Source: a virus. From it: a stretch of 32,621 bases of DNA. The stretch lies in the IMG/VR virus record IMGVR_UViG_3300020159_003811, positions 1 through 32,621 of that record, one strand, 5' to 3'. Position 1 is the stretch's first letter. The number at the start of each line of letters is the position of its first letter. Under the pieces are notes generated by a model that had not been told where the DNA came from, searched no databases, and saw only the letters and a list, made by a program, of their open reading frames with translations. The position numbers and the translations under genes were made by a program. Shown piece after piece: positions 7,163 to 16,600 of this stretch.

Positions 7163-7317
7163 TGGCTTGGCGTAGAAGTGGACTAACTAGGGAAATGGTA
7201 CTGCGAATAAAATGCGATACTCGTCGTCCCTATAAAATAATAGCGTATGATTATAATATCAGCATTAGTCAAGTTTGGAAAATAATAAATAATAAACAAT
7301 GGACTGATGTAAAATAG
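7162..7317 (+). CDS. Tiny helix-turn-helix protein (51 aa), related to the HNH protein's C-terminus
   Basis: A short gene coupled to the scaffold gene by a TAATG overlap, with AGGAGAGG just upstream. The protein (MAWRRSGLTREMVLRIK...) has the same pattern as the C-terminal segment of the HNH endonuclease at 1875: L-[TD]-x-x-x-V-x-x-I, then I-A-x-D-Y-[ND]-[IV]-[ST], then W-x-D at the end. This is a resolvase-like helix-turn-helix used by HNH proteins to bind DNA. It may be a small DNA-binding regulator, or the remnant of a second HNH gene whose nuclease part was lost. The good ribosome site and coupling favour a living gene. Confidence 0.72.
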   Translation: MAWRRSGLTREMVLRIKCDTRRPYKIIAYDYNISISQVWKIINNKQWTDVK

Positions 7318-7337
7318 AGAACTTTCTACTTCTGGTG

Positions 7338-7350
7338 ACTAGTTATACTA
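7338..7350 (+). promoter_or_regulatory. ACTAGTTATACTA element upstream of the capsid gene
   Basis: A perfect copy of the consensus, 120 bases before the capsid ATG. TATACT at 7344-7349 could be a -10, giving a leader of about 110 nt; no -35 is visible. The leader contains a weak hairpin around GTCCCATAGGTGGAC just before the AAGGA ribosome site. As the most abundantly needed protein is next, this is the best candidate for a late promoter. Confidence 0.6.
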
Positions 7351-7469
7351 AAATAGCAAAACTTCGTAAGTGACAAAAAGCATAATGTCAGCAAGATATG
7401 TAGTACAATAACCAGAATCATTCTAACCCGTCCCATAGGTGGACAACTTTTTCATAAGGAATCAAAACA

Positions 7470-8720
7470 ATGGCACAAGCAATATTCGACCAAACAGCCG
7501 CTGAGGCAATGTTGAAACAAATGTACGACCTACCAGCTATGGTAGACCTTTCCTATTCAGACCGCCCATTCTTCGCTCTTGTAAACAAGCGCGGTGGAGA
7601 AGGTGGTAACTCCGTAAAGATTCCGCTTGCTATCGCGACCTCACAGGGCTTTGCTCCGACTGTCGCTATTGCTCAAAGCATTCTTGCGGCACAAGATCTA
7701 AAAGCATTTCTTGTTACCAATCGTGTTCTATTATCTGTTGCTCGTATTGACGGACTTACCCTAGAATCGTCAATGTCAAGCAAGCAAAGCTTTGCCAAGG
7801 GCGCTAAAATGTTAGTTGACAGCGCCGTCAAGCGTCTTGCTAACGCCGTTTCATCTGGATTATTCCGTGATGGCGTAGGCACAGTCGCTACCATCAGCAC
7901 CATCGGTGTTGTCGGTGCCGGTATTATCGAACTTACCGATGCGGCTGATTCAGTTCAGTTTGAAGTTGGTATGACGCTACAAGCTCTAAGTGCCGGTGGT
8001 GCCCTTGAAACCGGTTACGGCATTGTTCTTTCCGTAAACCGCTCACTTGGTCGTATCACCGTCGCTGCTGGTGCTTCACTCCCAGTAACCTCAACCACTC
8101 CTGCGACCCCAACTGGTTGGTCTGCCGGTGATCGTCTATTAGCCGCTGGCACCAAGGATCTACAAGTTTCTGGTCTATCAGCGTGGCTAACCGACGATGC
8201 GGTTGCTCTTGCCGCTCCATATTACGGCGTTGTTCGTTCAAGCGATACAACCCGTCTTGGCGGTATCGTATACGACGGCTCAACCCTTTCAGTCAAGGAC
8301 GCCATCGTAAATGCTATCAATCTTGTTGCTCGCGAAGGCGGAAAACCCGACTACGTGTTCCTAAACTTTGACAGCTATACCCAGCTTTCACAAGATCTAC
8401 AAAGCAACGTTGTTTATACAACCCTAGAAGGTCCGGGCAAAGTTTCATTTGGTGGATTTGTCTTCCAATCGCCAAAGGGTCCAGTCCAAGTTGTCCCAGA
8501 CCGCGATGCTGAACCAAAGAGGGCGTATCTATTACAACTAGACGCTTGGTCACTTGTTCACGCTAACGATGGAGAGCCAATCTTCCTCGACGATAACGGA
8601 GTAGGTCAGGTGCTACGCACGATCGAATCATACGATGGAAGAGAGGTCCGTGTCAAGTTCTATGGTAACCTTGCTTGCAACGCTCCCGGTTATAACGCGA
8701 AAGTCAAACTCTCAGCGTAA
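7470..8720 (+). CDS. Major capsid protein (416 aa)
   Basis: Assigned by position after portal and scaffold, by size, and by HK97-fold-like features: an N-terminal arm with YDLPAMVDLSYSDRPFFALV (18-37), a long helix region near 100-135 (SMSSKQSFAKGAKMLVDSAVKRLA), a Gly/Ala/Thr-rich beta domain in the middle, and a C-terminal P-domain-like part with KPDYVFLNFDSYTQL and a VQVVPDRDAEP loop. The gene uses noticeably more GC-ending codons than its neighbours, as highly expressed genes often do. It has its own upstream element at 7338 and is followed by a strong terminator, so it may be transcribed as a single-gene unit. Confidence 0.9.
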   Translation: MAQAIFDQTAAEAMLKQMYDLPAMVDLSYSDRPFFALVNKRGGEGGNSVKIPLAIATSQGFAPTVAIAQSILAAQDLKAFLVTNRVLLSVARIDGLTLESSMSSKQSFAKGAKMLVDSAVKRLANAVSSGLFRDGVGTVATISTIGVVGAGIIELTDAADSVQFEVGMTLQALSAGGALETGYGIVLSVNRSLGRITVAAGASLPVTSTTPATPTGWSAGDRLLAAGTKDLQVSGLSAWLTDDAVALAAPYYGVVRSSDTTRLGGIVYDGSTLSVKDAIVNAINLVAREGGKPDYVFLNFDSYTQLSQDLQSNVVYTTLEGPGKVSFGGFVFQSPKGPVQVVPDRDAEPKRAYLLQLDAWSLVHANDGEPIFLDDNGVGQVLRTIESYDGREVRVKFYGNLACNAPGYNAKVKLSA

Positions 8721-8742
8721 TATAGTCGCGTAACTCTATTTG

Positions 8743-8794
8743 GAAGGGGAGCCGCTGCCCATTATACGGCGGTGGCTTCTCTTCCTTTTTTTTA
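8743..8794 (+). terminator. Strong intrinsic terminator after the capsid gene
   Basis: An 18-bp stem (8743-8760 with 8769-8786, four G-U pairs, no mismatches) with the loop CATTATAC, followed by T8 at 8787-8794. It ends the capsid transcript and probably sets the high capsid to downstream-gene ratio. Confidence 0.95.
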
Positions 8795-8847
8795 GACATA
8801 TTTATACGATAAGCATCTACTTATCATAAAACAAAGGATAAAAGCAA

Positions 8848-9270
8848 ATGCCATCTATTTCAGCAACCGCAATACAAAAAACATATAAGCTAGAAAGCAC
8901 CACAATCTTTGGTGAAGCGACATATGATTCTGGAACCACATTATATTCACTTATTACCGCTAATGGTCGTAGCAAAGGTATCGCAAGCCTCGTTCGCGAT
9001 CCCGCCACAAAGCACATTACGATTACTCTTGATAAAAGCATCCCAGTAAAAAACTGGTTAGGCGCACAAGGGATTCAAATCGAGTTAGCAACGCCAGCAG
9101 GAACTACCACATCGGTAGCAGCGATTATTGTCAATAAAACCCTCAGTTCAGCATTAGTTGCTGCTACGATTGTTTTTGAGTTAGTAGATAAAAATGATAA
9201 TGCCGTAGATCCAAATAACGGCGATAAAGTTTTATGTACATTACACTTTACTACTTCTAACGTATTCTAA
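8848..9270 (+). CDS. Small beta-type structural protein, array 1 copy 1 (140 aa)
   Basis: First of three tandem paralogues. Shared features are an N-terminal S-x-T-A-I-Q-K-T-Y-K-x-E pattern, a LITANGRSKG loop near residue 40, a conserved hydrophobic middle and a C-terminal FTTSNVF. The composition (Thr, Ser, Ala, Val; few charges; no Cys except one) suggests a compact beta-sandwich. Position directly after the capsid gene suggests a capsid decoration or head-fibre protein; I do not recognise the family, so the role is inferred. An AAAGGA ribosome site precedes the ATG. Confidence 0.78.
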   Translation: MPSISATAIQKTYKLESTTIFGEATYDSGTTLYSLITANGRSKGIASLVRDPATKHITITLDKSIPVKNWLGAQGIQIELATPAGTTTSVAAIIVNKTLSSALVAATIVFELVDKNDNAVDPNNGDKVLCTLHFTTSNVF

Positions 9271-9280
9271 TAAGGAAAAC

Positions 9281-9709
9281 ATGTCAGCATTTTCCTCAAC
9301 CTCAATCCACAAAACATATAAAGAAGAAACTTACACTCTTTATGGACTAATGCGTACAGGTGCCCTAAACGTACAACCAACGCTTATTACCGCTAATGGT
9401 GCAAGCAAAGGCTTTACGAAGGTTGCGCTTGTCCAAACCGCACCAGCAAGCCGTTATGAGTGGACTATCGACCCAACTTTTCGTGTTACCAATATCCTTG
9501 GTGCATATGCAGAAACAGAACGGGATATAGCAGCAAGTTATGGAAGCGTTCTTGTTGCACTAACAATACAAAATATTACACCTTGGGTTGCGGGTGTTGG
9601 CACAAAAATAACCTTTCGTGAAAGCACAGCCTCGGGCGGTTCTTCGCAGTTAGTCCCAGATACACTTTTACGCGTTTGTGTAACTTTTACAACCTCAAAG
9701 ACTCCATAA
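9281..9709 (+). CDS. Small beta-type structural protein, array 1 copy 2 (142 aa)
   Basis: Second of the three paralogues, ten bases after the first. It starts MSAFSSTSIHKTYKEE, keeps the LITANGASKGF loop and ends FTTSKTP. Divergence is high outside these anchors, so the duplication is old or under diversifying selection. Copies may co-assemble on the capsid or at the neck. TAAGGAAAAC precedes the ATG. Confidence 0.78.
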   Translation: MSAFSSTSIHKTYKEETYTLYGLMRTGALNVQPTLITANGASKGFTKVALVQTAPASRYEWTIDPTFRVTNILGAYAETERDIAASYGSVLVALTIQNITPWVAGVGTKITFRESTASGGSSQLVPDTLLRVCVTFTTSKTP

Positions 9710-9721
9710 GGAAAAATAACT

Positions 9722-10174
9722 ATGCCAGCATTATCAGCAACAGCAGTACAAAAAACCCTAAAAGTAGAAACAACTACGATTTATGCACGTGCGTCATTAT
9801 CAGCGAACGGACAAGTCATTACGCTCATCACAGGAAGCGTAACCGGTGGAAACCCCGGTGCAAGCAAAGGTGTATTATCAGCAACAACCGGCTCCGCAGG
9901 AGAATATACTTTTGAGATTGATCCAAGCATTCCTGTTCAGCAGTTCCTTGGTGCGCCAAGTTCTATCTTTCTAAATGCCAACGCAACTGCAACCGACCCG
10001 GGTTGGATAATGAAACTAAAAAGCGCAACACTTGGTCAACCTTCCGCAAATATTGGTGCTAAACTAACACTTGCAACACTTGCTTCCGGTGCGACAACTC
10101 CGTCGTATGCAACTTCAAGTGCAGGTCAAGAACTCTGGGTTAGTATCCCATTTACGACCTCAAAAGTATTCTAA
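9722..10174 (+). CDS. Small beta-type structural protein, array 1 copy 3 (150 aa)
   Basis: Third paralogue (MPALSATAVQKTLKVE, GASKGVL loop, end FTTSKVF). It is the longest because of Gly/Thr-rich insertions near residues 35-50 and 95-135. The start resembles copy 1 most closely. Same inferred role as the other two: outer-capsid decoration or fibre. Confidence 0.78.
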   Translation: MPALSATAVQKTLKVETTTIYARASLSANGQVITLITGSVTGGNPGASKGVLSATTGSAGEYTFEIDPSIPVQQFLGAPSSIFLNANATATDPGWIMKLKSATLGQPSANIGAKLTLATLASGATTPSYATSSAGQELWVSIPFTTSKVF

Positions 10175-10188
10175 AAAGGAAAAAAACT

Positions 10189-10548
10189 ATGTATGGTAAA
10201 AATAAAAGCGTTCTAACAGAATGGAAGGCAGAGCGTCCAAATCCTTATACTGGTAATGTTCCGTCTGCGGACGATATCGAACGTGCCAGCCAAGGACAAA
10301 AGTTTGCGGACGGCGGTATGTCAAAAAAGAAAGGTGCCGTAATGGCTATTGTCGCCAAGCTTGGTAAGAAACCAATGGGCGGCGAAATGGAAATGGAAGA
10401 AGAAGGCGGCGAAGATATGGAAATGATGCAGCAAGCTAAAATGTCTGCTGCTGCCGAAGTTATGGATGCTCTAAAAAGCGGAGATCGTGAAGCATTTGCA
10501 AGTGGTTTAGAAAACTTTATCAAATGCTGCGGAGATATGGAAGACTAA
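10189..10548 (+). CDS. Small conserved phage structural-module protein with FADGG motif (119 aa)
   Basis: The protein has an N-terminal segment ending KFADGGMSKKKGAVM (about 38-52), a Met/Glu-rich low-complexity linker (GGEMEMEEEGGEDMEMM) and a helical C-terminus AAAEVMDALKSGDREAFASGLENFIKCC. This last pattern, ending in a helix that follows a G-D-x-E-A-F turn, is seen in small proteins near the head genes of many podoviruses, of unknown role. The A-D/E-G-G motif recurs in the larger virion proteins at 16906 and 18796. The gene is closed by a terminator at 10583. Confidence 0.72.
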   Translation: MYGKNKSVLTEWKAERPNPYTGNVPSADDIERASQGQKFADGGMSKKKGAVMAIVAKLGKKPMGGEMEMEEEGGEDMEMMQQAKMSAAAEVMDALKSGDREAFASGLENFIKCCGDMED

Positions 10549-10549
10549 A

Positions 10550-10580
10550 ATATCGTAGGTGCGTCTCCCATTTACGATAT
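10550..10580 (+). other. Hairpin ATATCGTA/TACGATAT before the terminator
   Basis: A perfect 8-bp inverted repeat, 10550-10557 and 10573-10580, with a 15-base loop (GGTGCGTCTCCCATT), directly between the stop codon of the FADGG gene and the terminator. It may protect the mRNA 3' end or be a second structural element; no function is evident. Confidence 0.6.
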
Positions 10581-10582
10581 CG

Positions 10583-10614
10583 GGGCTGCTGTTCTTTGGG
10601 CAGCAGCCCTTTTT
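10583..10614 (+). terminator. Intrinsic terminator before the adaptor gene
   Basis: Nine-bp stem GGGCTGCTG (10583-10591) and CAGCAGCCC (10601-10609), loop TTCTTTGGG, then T5. It lies 17 bases before the next ATG, with no clear promoter in between, so downstream tail genes probably depend on read-through or antitermination. Confidence 0.92.
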
Positions 10615-10630
10615 ATAAGAGGAAAAATAC

Positions 10631-11626
10631 ATGGCTATAACACTTGGAGATATAATCAATCAAGTAAGAGATCGCTGCGATTTACAATATAGTCAGTTTA
10701 TTAGCGATTCAGAAATAACCGCTTACATCAACTATTCTATTGGCGAACTCTACGGATTATTGGTCAATAGCTATGGGGGCGATTACTTTGCAACGAACGC
10801 AGTTCGTAATATTGCTGGCGGTGCAAGTGAGCTAACACTCCCACTCCCAGATGATCTTTATAAAGTGCTTGGTGTTGATTTACAACTTGAAACTTATCCA
10901 AGCAATAATCGGATTACATTACAGCCTTACAACTGGAATGAACGTAACCGCCCTAACGCAATCAATATGAGTGGTTATGCTACGCAATACAGCACAAACT
11001 ATCGCTATAATCTTTTCAATCAAACATTACGTATTAGTCCGCCAGCACAAGGCGCATTAGAACTACTTGTATGGTATGTCCCAACCGCTCCCCAGTTTTA
11101 TTTTACAACAACTGGCGTCGTAACAACCAGCCCAAACTTATCATCAGGTATTGTTGCCCTTGTAGAAAATAACTTTGTCAAAGGTCAAGCGGTTCAACTG
11201 CTAAACGCTGTTGGCACACCAAGCGGAACAACTTGGTATGTTATTCAATCTGCTGGAAACTTGATAGTGCTTGGCGAAACAGCAGGCAGTACAACTGGCG
11301 TAAATCTAACTGGTCTTATCACATCAGGACAAACATTACAAAGCAGTACGATAAACTATACACAAACATTCATAAATAATAGCAACCTTGACGGCTGGCT
11401 AGAATACGTTATTGTTGACGTTGCTATCAAATGCAAAACAAAAGAAGAAACCGATACAAGTATGTTTGTTCGTCAAAAAGCATTACTAACTGATCGTATC
11501 CGCAATGAAGCAAACAATCGCGATATGGGAAATCCCGCCAGCGTAAGCGATGTTTATGCAGTTGGTTCAGTAACCGATACTGGTTGGAGCGGTAATGGCT
11601 TCTATGGTACTGGATGGTCGTACTAA
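10631..11626 (+). CDS. Head-tail adaptor / neck protein (331 aa)
   Basis: The N-terminus, TLGDIINQVRDRCDLQYSQF (about 4-23) followed by ISDSEITAYINYSIGELYGLL, is the helical pattern of adaptor proteins that dock on the portal in podoviruses (T7 gp11-like role). The middle (about 155-245) looks like an inserted beta domain with G-Q-A-V-Q-L and T-W-Y-V-I-Q-S-A-G strands, a module often seen in phage structural proteins. The C-terminal helix (KCKTKEETDTSMFVRQKALLTDRIRNEA) and a Gly/Trp/Tyr-rich tail complete it. It is the first gene of the tail block. Assignment rests on pattern and order, not on a sequence match I can run. Confidence 0.78.
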   Translation: MAITLGDIINQVRDRCDLQYSQFISDSEITAYINYSIGELYGLLVNSYGGDYFATNAVRNIAGGASELTLPLPDDLYKVLGVDLQLETYPSNNRITLQPYNWNERNRPNAINMSGYATQYSTNYRYNLFNQTLRISPPAQGALELLVWYVPTAPQFYFTTTGVVTTSPNLSSGIVALVENNFVKGQAVQLLNAVGTPSGTTWYVIQSAGNLIVLGETAGSTTGVNLTGLITSGQTLQSSTINYTQTFINNSNLDGWLEYVIVDVAIKCKTKEETDTSMFVRQKALLTDRIRNEANNRDMGNPASVSDVYAVGSVTDTGWSGNGFYGTGWSY

Positions 11627-11637
11627 AAGGAGCTATC

Positions 11638-12588
11638 TTGAAGAATCGTAAAATAAATACTATACGACTTGATAAAACCAACGTAGACGCACCAACAATC
11701 AATCGTGCGCTTGATAACATCATCAGTAATGTAAATACATTTATTGGTGAGACAACTACCGCTATTGATAATATTTCTACAACGTCCGCAAGCCCTGTTA
11801 CTATAAATGGCGGCTATGGCATAGCAGTTAGCGAAAGCCCAACAAATACATTTTCGATTACTAACACATTACCGGGAAGTGTACAAAACGTTATTGGCGG
11901 AACTGGTATTGCTGTTGCCAACCTTGGCGGTGGCACATATCAAATAACAAACACCCTTCCAGAAGATACGAACATTATTGCTGGAAGTGGTATTGGTGTT
12001 GTAGAAGGTCCAACAGGAACCTTTACCATTACCAATACAGGTGGCGGGGCAAACGGGGCAAAAGCGTCAGTCAACTTTGATCCCACGCCGCTTGTTGGCG
12101 CTATGCAGCAAACAGGCAATAGCATTGCTATTTCTATGACTAATAATGGTATGGCAGTTGGCGACCATTTCTGGCTAAAAGACAGCACAGGCACAATAGA
12201 CGAATATTGCGTGGTCGCCAGCGTCATAACCACAACAAACTTTACAGCAACAAGCCCAGTTTCCCGAACAACAGGCGTTATCGCTTGCACGCGAACAATA
12301 TGGGTTCGTGCTGAATATAATATTGCGTCAGTAGAAGCACTTGTATCGCCCGGTTCTTCGCCCGGTTGGTACAACCAAGTTTATCGTATTTATTTTACAA
12401 CCAACCTTGGCACAGACCGCTATTATCCTATGTGTAGTAGCGACCTTTCACTTGGTTATAATAACCAGTGGGCTGCAAGTATCGGTCCTGCGTATTTCTA
12501 TACACCCGCACCAATAAACAGCGGTGCAATATGGATAGGAAGCCCTAACACTTATCCATATAACAACGTCAGTCTTATCTGCTACTAA
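11638..12588 (+). CDS. Tail-fibre-like protein with ITNT beta repeats (316 aa)
   Basis: A TTG start at 11638 is chosen because AAGGAG (11628-11633) is correctly spaced; the in-frame ATG at 11614 lies within the previous gene. Residues about 55-145 contain three related repeats of roughly 30 residues: GYGIAVSESPTNTFSITNT, GGTGIAVANLGGGTYQITNT and GSGIGVVEGPTGTFTITNT. This pattern is common in trimeric fibre shafts. The C-terminal part (FTTNLGTDRYYPMCSSDLSLG...) is aromatic-rich and could be a receptor-binding or knob domain. Position after the adaptor supports a tail or neck fibre. Confidence 0.78.
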   Translation: MKNRKINTIRLDKTNVDAPTINRALDNIISNVNTFIGETTTAIDNISTTSASPVTINGGYGIAVSESPTNTFSITNTLPGSVQNVIGGTGIAVANLGGGTYQITNTLPEDTNIIAGSGIGVVEGPTGTFTITNTGGGANGAKASVNFDPTPLVGAMQQTGNSIAISMTNNGMAVGDHFWLKDSTGTIDEYCVVASVITTTNFTATSPVSRTTGVIACTRTIWVRAEYNIASVEALVSPGSSPGWYNQVYRIYFTTNLGTDRYYPMCSSDLSLGYNNQWAASIGPAYFYTPAPINSGAIWIGSPNTYPYNNVSLICY

Positions 12589-12614
12589 AATACTTATAAA
12601 AAGGAAAATCCATA

Positions 12615-13682
12615 ATGCCAAATAACATGAACATCGTGCCACCGCAGCCACTAATCACACTCGGACCAGCATGGGCACAGCAACTAAATACGATTCTAAC
12701 AACAACTATCAGCGACCATAATCATGAGGCTGGTAGCGGCACACGTTTATCACAAGATGCTTTATTAGTCGATGGCACCTTTCCGATGAACGACAACACA
12801 ATATCGACCGTCAAGAATGTTGCTCTACAAAATCAAACAATCGTACCTACCGATGCACGTGCGATTTACTCTCTTAGCAATAATCTTTATTACAGAAATG
12901 GTAGCGGCGCATCCGTACAAATCACAAGTGGTAATAGCCTTGCCGCTGCAAGCGTTGCCGGTATTACAGGTTTAGCAGGCAGCGATGGCGAAGTTACTTA
13001 TGCAGGCGGTAACTTTACTTTTACAAAAAGCAATGGTGCAAGTAAAGCCGGTGTTTATGTAGGAAATGTTCGTGTATTTGATAATGCAGGTGCGGGTAGC
13101 AATAGCGTAAATATTATACAACCAAACGTCATTGCCGGTAGCAAGACACTGATATTGCCAGCACAAAATCTTACGCTCCCACAAACACTTCCAACGTCTG
13201 GACAAGGCGATGTACGTATTGACACATCAGGAGTAATGACATTTGCACAAAATAAAGTTACGACAAGCGATATTACAAATGCCACTCCTTTCACTACTCC
13301 CGGTCAACAACTATGCCCACCGGTAACTCTAACCGGTCTTTCTGGTCGTCCAATACAAATCTCAATCGAGCCAAAAAAAGGCGTTAGTACAGGTGCATAT
13401 CTACAACTAAAACCAGTCGGAGGAGCGCCAGCAAATACACAAATCCAAGGTTATATCTGGGTATCCATTGGAGGAGGAGTTCAGTGGGAAACAACATTTG
13501 CACAAATCATGCCTCTTGCAGCCGGTGTAGCAAATAATGAAGTAAAACTAAACCCATGTTGGAGCGTGATATATACTCCTTCTTCATTAGGAACAACTAC
13601 GTTTGAGCTAACAGGATTCAAATCTAATAACTTTGCAGAACTAACATATTCTAACTGCGTATTCGTAGTCCGCGAAATCTAA
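12615..13682 (+). CDS. Tail fibre / short fibre protein (355 aa)
   Basis: The N-terminus includes TTTISDHNHEAGSGTRL (about 29-46), a His-rich segment typical of short tail fibres. The middle is Gly/Ser/Thr/Asn-rich repetitive beta structure with a NGSGASVQITSG segment and an A-G-I-T-G-L-A-G block, and the C-terminus is an apparent globular beta domain (about 240-355). It follows the other fibre-like gene by 26 bases with an AAAAGGAAAAT ribosome site. Which of the two carries receptor binding cannot be told from sequence alone. Confidence 0.8.
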   Translation: MPNNMNIVPPQPLITLGPAWAQQLNTILTTTISDHNHEAGSGTRLSQDALLVDGTFPMNDNTISTVKNVALQNQTIVPTDARAIYSLSNNLYYRNGSGASVQITSGNSLAAASVAGITGLAGSDGEVTYAGGNFTFTKSNGASKAGVYVGNVRVFDNAGAGSNSVNIIQPNVIAGSKTLILPAQNLTLPQTLPTSGQGDVRIDTSGVMTFAQNKVTTSDITNATPFTTPGQQLCPPVTLTGLSGRPIQISIEPKKGVSTGAYLQLKPVGGAPANTQIQGYIWVSIGGGVQWETTFAQIMPLAAGVANNEVKLNPCWSVIYTPSSLGTTTFELTGFKSNNFAELTYSNCVFVVREI

Positions 13683-13693
13683 TAGGAGACAAT

Positions 13694-16600
13694 ATGGCTC
13701 TAAATAAAAAAAGCGTTGAGCTGCCACTGATCGGTGGCTTAGACACAAAAACCGATGATAAACAAATAAAGGTAGGTAAGCTCCTATCCGCACAAAATAT
13801 TGTATACAAAAAACCCGGTAAAATAGAAAAGCGTGATGGTTTCCAAGATCTCGGTAAAACTATTATTGATAACGGGCAGCAAATAACTGACGGACAGGCG
13901 CTTATGACATATAAGGACGAACTTCTTGCGTTTGATAAAGAAGACGTTTATAGTCATATTGAAAGCACAAACAACTGGAAAGATAAAGGCAACTTCCAAA
14001 GTTTATTTTTACAAAACTCGCCAGTTACAAACGGCACAGAAAGAGATTTCTGGCAAGATTGTGCATATCATCCAAACGGATTAGAGTGTTATGTATGGGT
14101 TAGACAGCCAGCAGCCGGTAGTACAACTGCACAACTTTTTTATCAAGTGCATGATACAGAAACAAAACAAATAATCGTTGGACCAATCGCTGCACCAAGC
14201 ACTACTTCTATCAATCCAAAAGTAATACGTCATAAGGATATGTTTCTTATTTATTACTATGATCCTACGTTTGCACAAATCTTTTTTGGTGCATTAGCAA
14301 TAAACAATCTTACAGCAACAATAACGTGGAATCCAGTAACAAACAGCGGTGCAACTACAAGTGCAGTAAATCCTGTACAACCAACATATGGCGTAGCGTG
14401 TTTTGATACAAGTGGAGTTCTTGGGGTTGAGCAACAAATCGTTATGGTTTTCAACCATAATGCAGCAACAAAAGGTATTTCGATTTGGTCTTGGGAAGAT
14501 CCTTTTACGCCCTCCCCAGCGGTAACTCGTACAGAAGGCGGTCCAGTTATGGCTCATGTTGATATAGTGCCAGACGACTATATCAATCCCGCAACACCTG
14601 ATCTTGGCAGTATTGCGTTTTCTTTTACAAACGTAGATATTTTTAGCTCCTTTGCAAAAGAAACACTATGCATTCGTAGTTATCCTCTTGATTTATCAAC
14701 TACGAACTTTCTTGGTAACCTTGTTGGCGTAATCCCAAGTGGTGATTATGGTCAGCGTACAACGCTTGTAGCAACAAGCACTACAACAGCACAATCGTAC
14801 ACAATCTTTGCTGATTACTATGATAGTGGCTTTACTCCTTATTTCCGTTACGGGACTGCAAGAGTATATGCAATAGCCAGCGGTGGCGGTATTACTACCG
14901 GCGGTGGTGTCTCACGCTTACAACAGATTGCACTTGCCAGCACAGCTTATTCGTATGGCGATAAAAAATATGTTGTTGTGATGGGCGGTCCAAATATCCA
15001 AGCCCCAGATGGTACAGAAATATTCAGTTCCTATTTCACGATTGACGATAACTTCAACGCAGTAGGTAGAGCATATGAAAGTTTAGCAGCGGGACCAAAT
15101 CAATATCCTTATATTGGTGCCTATAACTTCGTATGGCTGACCAAAATGAATACATTATCATCCACGCAATATTTTACTTCACTTGCAAAACTAACAGCAA
15201 CGATTAGCGTACAGGGCGCAACACAAACTGGTTTAGAGCGTTTTTCTACGGATCATTATAATCGTGAACATAGTTACTCAAATGTAGAAATCGCAGAAAG
15301 CCTATATGTAGGCGGCGGTATGCTTTATCAATACGATGGGCAAAATCTTGTTGAGGATAGTTTCAACTGGAAACCAAATATCAACTCAATGCAAGTAACA
15401 AGCGCACCGGGTACAGGAAATACATATATTTATGTTGCTGTATGGGAATGGGTTGATAATATCGGAAATATCCACCGCAGTCAAATAAGTAAAGAATATG
15501 TTATTACAACATCAAGCCCAATCGGTGCTGGCGGTGTAGTCGGCAATATCGAGCTTATGCCGTTATCACTAACATATAAAACTGCTGCAAATGCACGAAG
15601 CCCAATCCAATGTGTTTTATACCGCACAACCGCAAATAATGCAGGTCCATATTATCGTTTACCTGTTACGACAGCGAACAATAATGATATCTCAGCAAAC
15701 TATATTACGCCTGCAAATGACACAACTACCGATGCACAACTTGTTGGCAACATAGAACTCTACACTCCCGGTCAACCAATCTTTGGTCCTCCACCGCCAG
15801 TAGGTGCTATGGCTGTATATCGCAATAGATTGTTTGTATTGGATAGCACTAATCCGCTTGTTATCTATTTTAGCCAGCCAGTAAACAACGGCACGACCGT
15901 CGATTTTGGTTTACCATATCAAATAAGCGTAGATCCAAGCGGAGGAGACGTAACAGGTCTTGTGTCTTTGGATGATAAACTTATTATCTTCAAAGAAAAC
16001 AGCATACGTTTCATAAGCGGTCAAGGTCCAGAAGGTAGCGGTGCAAATAGCGATTATGGCACAACTACACTTATCACTACTGACGCTGGCTGTACAAATC
16101 TACGAAGTATTGTCAGCACCCCAGAAGGCGTATTATTCAAAAGCAAAAAAGGTATTTATTTCCTAAATCGTGGTCTACAAGTAAGTTATATCGGTGCGCC
16201 AGTTGAGGCTTACAATAATGATTTTATTACAAGCGGCGTACTTATGCGTGACAATAATCAGGTGCGTCTTACGCTTGATAGCGGTAACATTATTGTTTAT
16301 GATTATTATGTTGATAACTGGGCAACGTTTACTCCCCTAAATGGAGTAGATGCAGCTATCTGGCAAGATCGTCATACATTTATCAATAGCAGCGGCAACG
16401 TATCTGTTGAAAGACTTGGTACATATACCGATAATGGTGTTGGCTATCCTATGGAAGTAACAACAGGATGGTTGGCATTTGGTGGAATCCAAGGTTTCCA
16501 ACGCTTATGGAAAGTACATTTACTTGGCAACTTTGCAAGCAATCATAAACTGCAAGTTGATTTCTATTATGATTATAATCCTGCGTATTACCAAAGAATC

